From NCBI GenBank assembly GCA_034509735.1, contig JACGWO010000005.1:29666479-29730478 (forward strand): DNA of 64,000 bases, read 5' to 3'. The notes beneath the pieces were generated by a model. The model ran no database searches. It was not told the origin of the DNA and saw only the letters and a program-made list of their open reading frames with translations. How positions within the stretch are numbered: position 1 is the stretch's first letter; the number at the start of each line of letters is the position of its first letter. Positions 57,398 to 64,000 of this stretch are shown in pieces. Made by a program: the position numbers and the translations under genes. The DNA is from Sesamum alatum (taxonomy: Eukaryota; Streptophyta; Magnoliopsida; Lamiales; Pedaliaceae).

Positions 57398-60300
57398 ATG
57401 GCAATCCCAATACCGAGTCGCCAGCTCTTCATCGACGGCGAATGGCGAGAGCCCGTCAACCGAAAACGCTTACCGATAATCAATCCCACCACGGAAGAAA
57501 CTATCGGTTAATCCCTTAACTTTGCTTTTAGTTTTACTTGAACAGTTGTACAGTTTTGATTGTGTTTAAGTTTCAATTTTCGTTTGTTTTTTCTGTCATC
57601 GTCTTCAAGTTTAGATTCTTATTTTGCTGGTTTTGATATTAAGGGTCGATATATTTCTTGAAATAAGCGGAAAGATAAGTGGCGAACAGTTTAAGTTGGT
57701 GAGATCTTGAAATTATACTTTAGTTGTTTGTACTCGGTGAAGTGAAAATCCTGCTCGGGGAGTGTTCAATTCGGTCTTGGCTTTTCGAGTAAAGAAAGGG
57801 GAATAGTTCATTTGCTTATTTGTTTCTGAATTTTACTGAATGGAAATGATGAGAAACTAACTTATACAATTAATGTCCACCGCAGCTTAATTTCTGATGT
57901 CTTGACATGCTTCTCTTTTTGGAATTTGATTGTTTCAGGGGATATCCCGGCAGCTACTGCTGAAGATGTGAATCTTGCTGTTGAAGCTGCTCGGAAAGCA
58001 CTTTTACGAAATGGGGGTAAAGATTGGGCGTCGGCGAGTGGCGCCCATCGTGCCAAATATTTGCGGGCAATTGCTGCAAAGGTTCATGAGTTATTATGTG
58101 ATATGAGATTTTGTTAGTTGTGCTGCTTCAGACTCTATATGACGTGAATTTGTATTGTGAATATCAGTTATCACGTTTCTTTTGGCATTTAGTTCAGACG
58201 CAGCTGTAGATGCTTTTGTTTTGTAGTCACTAGTATGATGGGTAATTTGGTTAAATAGCATTGCTGTAGATGTCCAGATGCTTACCCTGTCTAGTTGCGT
58301 GTAGATTACTGAAAGGAAATTGGAACTAGCAAAACTTGAAGCAATTGATTGTGGGAAACCATTGGATGAAGCGGCTTGGGATCTAGTATGTTTCTACTTC
58401 TTGTGAGAACATTTTCTGATTTGTACATCACATTATGTACTTATTTTCTTGTCTCGTCCAGGATGATGTTGCTGGATGTTTCGAATATTTTGCTGATGTT
58501 GCCGAAAGATTGGATTCAAAGCAAAAGACTCCTGTTTCTTTACCAATGGAATCATTTAAGTGTCATGTTTTGAAAGAACCTCTTGGGGTGGTTGGTCTGA
58601 TTACACCATGGTGGGTGCCCTTCCTCTTGAATTTTATTTTTTTCATTCTAAAGAATTAAAGAGATAAGGAATGTTGTTTCTCTATTACATCTTTCCCCCT
58701 TTGAAAAGAGAGCTCCAAAATCACTTGCATAGAACCATCAATATCTGTAAGCGTTTGTTTTCTTTAGTTTACTCTTGTTTACACTGGACCAATACATAAA
58801 ATTCTTTTGTTGTTCAGTTAGATCCCGGAAGGCTTAATTTATAGAAGAGGAAAGAAATTGTCTGTTTCTTGTTTAAGTTCTCCACATTGATCCTCATCAA
58901 TACACGAGGAAAATAATTAGAATTCCATCCACACTGCCCTCTGATTCTGCTACAGATACAAGATATTTCTTACTTAGCCAATCTGGTTCTGGCAAGGAAG
59001 AAAGATATTGTACAGTGAACTCGGTTGAAAATGTTAGTAATAAGGTTCTATTTCACTTGGAAGATATATCTTGTGGGAGTGTACTGTACAATGTAGTTTT
59101 CAGGACGGAAAGTATGGTGTTGTACTCTGCCACTTGGAAATGGTAGATAGCATCAGGTTTCCAGCCTGCTTTCCAGGTTCCAGTCCGCCATCTAGTTCCT
59201 AATGATTTTGCCGTATCTTAGCTAGGCCTTGACTAGTCCTTTCCATCATTTCATTTTTGTTCTGATGAATATGGGAGTTGCTTCAAGCTATTCCAGGAAT
59301 TTTCCTAAAAATGGATCAAATTTTATAATACTACTTGGAGTACTCGGTCGGAATTGTTAGTAATAGGGCTTTTATAGCAGTTCGAAGATATATCATGTGG
59401 GACTATACTGTACAGTGTAGTTTCAGGATGGAAAGTATGCAGGCGTACTCTCTCGTGCTACTTGGAAATGATAGGTAGGCAGGTTCCCAACCAGCTCTCC
59501 ACATTTCAGTCTGCCAACTAGTTCCTAATGATTTTTCTGCATCTTGACCAGGCCTTGACTAGTCGTTTCCATCATTTCATTTTTGTTCTGATGCATATGA
59601 GGGTTGCTTCAAGCTATTCCAGGATTTTTTCTGAAAAAGGAGTCTACCTTTATAAAGTACTACTTGTAGTACTTTGCGCCAATGTCTCTTTAACTATGTA
59701 GTTTTCCTGGAACAGATTTTTTTTTTGTTCTGCACTAAAAGTGGATGCTGAGTTTTCTATGCAGACTATGTAATTTCGTCATGTCTTTTTTTTTTGTTTG
59801 AATTATCTTTTAATTGCCTTGATGGTGTTGAATGATGGTTTTGGCTGAACCTTTTCGATATCAGCATGGAGCAGCATTACTGATTGTTCTGGAACTACTT
59901 ACTTTATATAACAGGAATTACCCTCTGTTGATGGCGACATGGAAAGTTGCCCCTGCGTTGGCTGCTGGATGTACTGCAATACTTAAACCATCTGAATTAG
60001 CATCTGTGTAAGTCTTCATCAATATTTATCATCTTTGTGCCCATTGTTGATGTTTTCCATTTATTCGCTACTTTGAATATTGAAAATCAATTTGATCAAG
60101 AAAAAGGGGTATTACAAGATTAGAGATCCTCATAGAGACTAGAATAAGTTAAATGAAACTTGCCTGCGAATCTCTTTGGAGGTTCACCAAAAGTACACCC
60201 TTAAAAGGGACCTAATGCCTTGCACCAGATAGAAGCAAAGTTGACTTTCCGCCAAATGCAACTATTAGTTCGTAGTAGTCCCTGAAGATACTCCTATTTT

Positions 60301-63094
60301 GACTGCAGCACTTGCTTGGAGTTGGCTGACGTGTGTAAGGAGGTGGGTCTTCCACCCGGTGTTCTCAATATTTTGACTGGTTTGGGGCCTGAAGCTGGTG
60401 CTCCTTTGGCTTCTCATCCTCATGTTGACAAGGTCTGGTTTTATGGCATATCATGCTTCTTTGTATAGGTTTGGATGCTAATATGGTAGTAACAATGATT
60501 TCATATTTGATAAACAGATAGCATTTACTGGGAGTAGTGCTACAGGAGTCAAAATTATGACTGCTGCTGCGCAACTTGTAAAAGTATGTGTGTTGCAGTT
60601 ACTCATTTCTGTGTTAATTATGCAAGTGTTTGCTTTTATTTATTTGTTTAACATTTTTTATTCTTGAATTGCAGCCTGTTACGCTTGAGCTTGGTGGAAA
60701 AAGTCCAATTGTTGTGTTTGAGGATGTTGATCTCGATAAAGGTTTGACTTCGCAGAATAGAATCTTAGCATTTTATAGAGAGAAATGTTAGACAAACAAC
60801 TATGGGGTTCCTTTTCCTTTTGGTTTGGTTTAGCAGCTTTAGCCAAATTTTGTTGGTGGAATTATTGATGAGAACTGACTTTTAAAGAAATTATGCTTAC
60901 CATCTACCTTTAATGTTTTACTATTCAATCAGCTGCTGAGTGGACTCTCTTCGGTTGCTTTTGGACAAATGGTCAGATATGCAGTGCTACTTCTCGACTC
61001 ATAGTGCATGTAAGTATGACGAACTGTCGATCTCTTTCAGTATTTTGGAATTTTAACTAGATTAAATGTAATAGTAACACGTAACAAACATAAAAGTTAA
61101 ATCAGCATTAGTGGTTATCCAGATTGTTATTGGTTATGATAGTCATATTCCCAATGGATTCCAATCTGAAAGCTTTAGTAAGTTTTTCTCGAGGGTTGTC
61201 ATGTCATATCCACCTATTGTTCCTGTTGGAATATAAACCCAGAACTCCGTCTTCTTGTTCATGGTGGGTTGCTTCTTGATAATCTTAGTACTAAGTAGAC
61301 TTGAGTGTTTCATTGAAATGTAATTTCACAGAGGTACAATTGATTGGATGGATCATTTAGGTTGTTCTATGGTCAAATTTTAACACCGACTTAATTGTTT
61401 CAGCTAGCAAAATCTCGTAACTATCGAAAGTCACCATTCATCACAATATAGTCAGTAGGCTTCTGACATACTATGTATCAATGGACACCAGCTCCTTAGC
61501 GCCCATTCAAGTTGCCTTTGTTCCTTTGTCTTCTCTCTTGATTTCCAGTCCTCTGCTGCATAAGAAGCATTAGAAAGTTCTTACCATGTTTGCCACTGGT
61601 ATTTGTTTTAGCTGAGCTTTGTTGCTTCAAGAGATGGATGATTATATACAGTATTTTGATCCCATTTGTTAAGCTGATATTTTGAAGCATATTTGTTAAA
61701 TTGTCATTTAGTTGGTTGATCAGATCCACAATTTTTCAACAATATGGGAAATATTTCAGGAAAGCATTGCAGCAGCATTCTTGGAGAAGCTTGTGAAATG
61801 GTGCGAGAACATCAAAATATCAGACCCCTTAGAGGAAGGTTGCAGGCTTGGCCCTGTTGTTAGTGCCGGACAGGTAAGAAAGCTTGTCTTTTACCAGTGC
61901 CATAGAGAACTCAACAAGAAAACTAATAATGACTTGATTCATTTCCGGATAATATGATATTGAATGATAAGAGCATCTTAATTGTGACTGTAAATGTAAA
62001 TCCTATAGAATTCTTGAACCAGGAAGCTGACTTGAGTTTCTTTCTTGAATCTGGATAAAAACTACGAATGAACTAAGTTTGCTTCTAATTTATAGTAAAA
62101 GAGAAACTGATTTCCTGATCAAAATTATTCTGACTGTGGTAAATGCTACAGTATGAGAAAGTGATGAAGTTCATCTCAACGGCTAAGGAGGAAGGTGCCA
62201 CAATCTTACATGGGGGAGCACGACCTCAGGTAAAAACTTTCCCCCAAGTCTTTGGCTGCTTTTGAATTAGATTGTATAGATATTTAACTGAACCTGCGAT
62301 TAACTTTTGCAGCATTTAAAGAAAGGCTTCTTTATTCAACCAACTATAATAACAGATGTGACAACCTCCATGCAAATCTGGAGAGAGGAAGTCTTCGGAC
62401 CAGTTCTTTGTGTTAAAACCTTTGCAACTGAAGAAGAAGCTATTGAACTCGCAAATGACACCCAGTGAGTTCACTTTCACTCCTGCATTATGGCAATTAT
62501 GAAATTTTGTAGCCTTTACTTACGGCCCAAATTTTTTACTTTTGGGGATTATCGTCTTCAGTTATGGTCTGGCTGCTGCTGTATTATCACAAGATCTGGA
62601 AAGATGTGAACGGATGACTAAGGTGAGAGTGTTGTGCCCTTAAACTGGAATCTCGACAAATAAGGGTGATCCCAGAAAGATATTGGGACGAATATTCTGA
62701 ATTTCTGTATCTTTAAATTTTGCAGGCTTTCCAAGCGGGCATTGTCTGGGTCAATTGCTCACAGCCGTGCTTCTCCCAAGCTCCCTGGGGAGGCAAAAAA
62801 CGTAGTGGTTTTGGGCGTGAACTTGGAGAATGGTAACAACAATCTTTATCATTTCATACCATCAATTTATAATACAATGTTGATTATCTTCTGCATATTT
62901 GACCACTTGGCTCACCTGCAACTGAGTCCCTTGTTTTATCGACTAAAAGAATAAAAAGAAGGATCAATCTTTGCTCGTATTAACTTTTGTTGTCTTTCCT
63001 CAGGGGACTCGACAACTACTTGAACGTGAAGCAGGTAACAGAGTACATTTCCAGTGACCCATGGGCTTGGTACAAGTCTCCCTCCAAGCTATGA
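57398..63094 (+). CDS. ALDH10A: Aminoaldehyde / betaine aldehyde dehydrogenase, ALDH10 family, peroxisomal
   Basis: NAD-dependent oxidation of omega-aminoaldehydes from polyamine breakdown, such as 4-aminobutanal to GABA. Fifteen exons: 57398-57506, 57939-58081, 58305-58385, 58462-58610, 59915-60007, 60309-60432, 60518-60583, 60675-60741, 60933-61009, 61760-61873, 62152-62229, 62313-62464, 62562-62622, 62726-62832, 63004-63094. They give 503 aa, the family norm. The start is [16 protein letters not shown]; an ATG also lies directly before it. LELGGKSP carries the general-base Glu and GQICSATSR the catalytic Cys. AFTGSSATG is in the NAD-binding fold. [16 protein letters not shown] borders the substrate pocket. 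The C-terminus SPSKL is a strong PTS1 peroxisomal signal. The residue two before W in GIVWVNC is Ile, the type linked to poor use of betaine aldehyde. AATAAA at 63254 is a probable polyadenylation signal. Confidence 0.96.
59019..59660. repeat. Tandem duplication in ALDH10 intron 4 (about 322-bp period)
   Basis: Two roughly 320-bp copies share CTAGTTCCTAATGATTTT, GGCCTTGACTAGTC, TTTCCATCATTTCATTTTTG and GCTTCAAGCTATTCCAGGA in the same order, with scattered differences. The junction motif TACTACTTG.AGTACT recurs at about 59333 and 59660. Non-coding. Confidence 0.8.
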
Positions 63095-64000
63095 AAAGTT
63101 TCCCGATCCCAGATCCAGAACCTGCACGAACTTTGCTGCAGAAGTTTCTGAAACGGCAGGAATATACCACTGTTGAACAACAGATGTTTTTAATCTGTTA
63201 CAGTTCCTGTAAACACCATTCAGACAACAGAACATCTGAAAAAGAACATTCAGAATAAAAACCTCTTTTATTCTCTTCCATCCGAATATATCCTTTTCAT
63301 GCGATGATGTGGTTGAATTTCGTAGATATGAAACTAAGGTCTTGTTGGGATGTATTTCGATGTTGTTCATGTGAATTACACTTTGGTTTACGAGTTACTT
63401 ATATTCATTTTCTTCTGAGGTTTGGTCTAATTGTCACAACTGTTGGCTCATATGTTGAAAGTTATTCTGCCTGTCGTACTTGATCTACTAATAGCTCTTA
63501 GATCCTAATCCAAGGGCAAAACATGAATTGGATATATGTCAATGGATTTATTCAATAAGTTGTTTTTAGGTTACGTGAAATTTATGGTTGTTACTTGTTA
63601 CATGCCAAGAGAGAGATGTTACGTTAGTCGTCCATCCCTTGCATTTTTTTAATTATAAAACAAAGAATTGGGCAAAAATGTTCAACTTGCTAAGGTACAA
63701 CTTCAAGTAGTTGCACTTATGGAATGTGGGCAAAAATCGCGGAGTCTTAAGTTTAGCGGCTATGTATGGGACACTTTGTGGGAAAAAGAATTAAAAATCT
63801 TTAGAAATTGTTCCAATCTATTCCGTCTCAAGCCTACCCTTATCCTAACTAGGCTCTGAATCTGATACGTCTATTTTGATTTCGTTTTAATTGATTTTTT
63901 TAAATGGTAAATATTATTGATGCGTACCGGAATTCAACAACACTACAAAATATCGAGGGATCTTCACGAAAATTTCAAGATTGTATGTGTGACTAACCTG
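63095..64000. other. 3' untranslated region of ALDH10 and downstream intergenic DNA
   Basis: The first roughly 200 bases are the transcript's 3' end. The rest is AT-rich and shows no supported gene up to the window edge. Confidence 0.6.

Noticed and set aside
1..64000. CRISPR arrays, bacterial operons or tRNA genes
   Set aside because: No spaced direct-repeat array, ribosome-binding-site pattern or tRNA cloverleaf was seen. The sequence is plainly a plant nuclear genome.

Overview
This window is nuclear DNA of a flowering plant, most likely a eudicot. It has AT-rich intergenic sequence, intron-rich genes with plant splice sites, and a dense, nested layer of plant-type transposons (Helitrons, MULE and hAT MITEs, L1-type LINEs, a Tat-like LTR element). 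The species cannot be named from the sequence alone. Exon boundaries were placed by eye from reading-frame continuity, protein-family conservation and GT/GC-AG signals.

Four host genes look intact. (1) A minus-strand, intronless matrix metalloproteinase (14208-15137). (2) A plus-strand secreted class C endo-beta-1,4-glucanase, GH9 plus CBM49, with 9 exons and 624 aa (24133-27609). (3) A plus-strand alpha-N-acetylglucosaminidase of family GH89, NAGLU-like, with 19 exons and 827 aa and two apparent GC-AG introns (35211-44352). (4) A plus-strand ALDH10 aminoaldehyde/betaine aldehyde dehydrogenase with 15 exons and 503 aa, ending in the peroxisomal signal SKL (57398-63094). These are independent housekeeping, cell-wall, glycan-turnover and amine-metabolism genes, not an operon or cluster.

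The rest is mostly mobile DNA. At 0-9 kb there is a Helitron, MITEs and a decayed, rearranged tRNA-Met-primed retroelement that resembles an endogenous pararetrovirus. At 7.9-13.3 kb an old LINE is split by a solo-LTR-like block and by a 3.55-kb hAT transposon with an 8-bp target duplication, itself hit by a MITE. At 15.8-21.9 kb lies a full-length L1-type LINE whose ORF2 carries only three in-frame stops. At 27.9-30.8 kb a 5'-truncated antisense LINE sits just behind the glucanase gene and contains two MITEs. At 30.9-34.9 kb there is a run of Helitrons and MITEs, including a CACTA-type one. At 47.2-49.3 kb a short LTR element carries an antisense gag-like ORF. At 52.2-56.6 kb a MULE with roughly 330-bp terminal inverted repeats carries a SWIM-type transposase on one strand and a plant mobile domain (PMD) gene on the other.

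The most notable items are the two-gene MULE/PMD element, the hAT element with its long acidic tail, the six-member MITE family with 9-bp duplications, the antisense ORF of the LTR element, the GC-AG introns of NAGLU, the isoleucine-type substrate pocket predicted for the peroxisomal ALDH10, and an snRNA-promoter-like unit after NAGLU. None is proven to be a new system. Each can be tested by the checks given.
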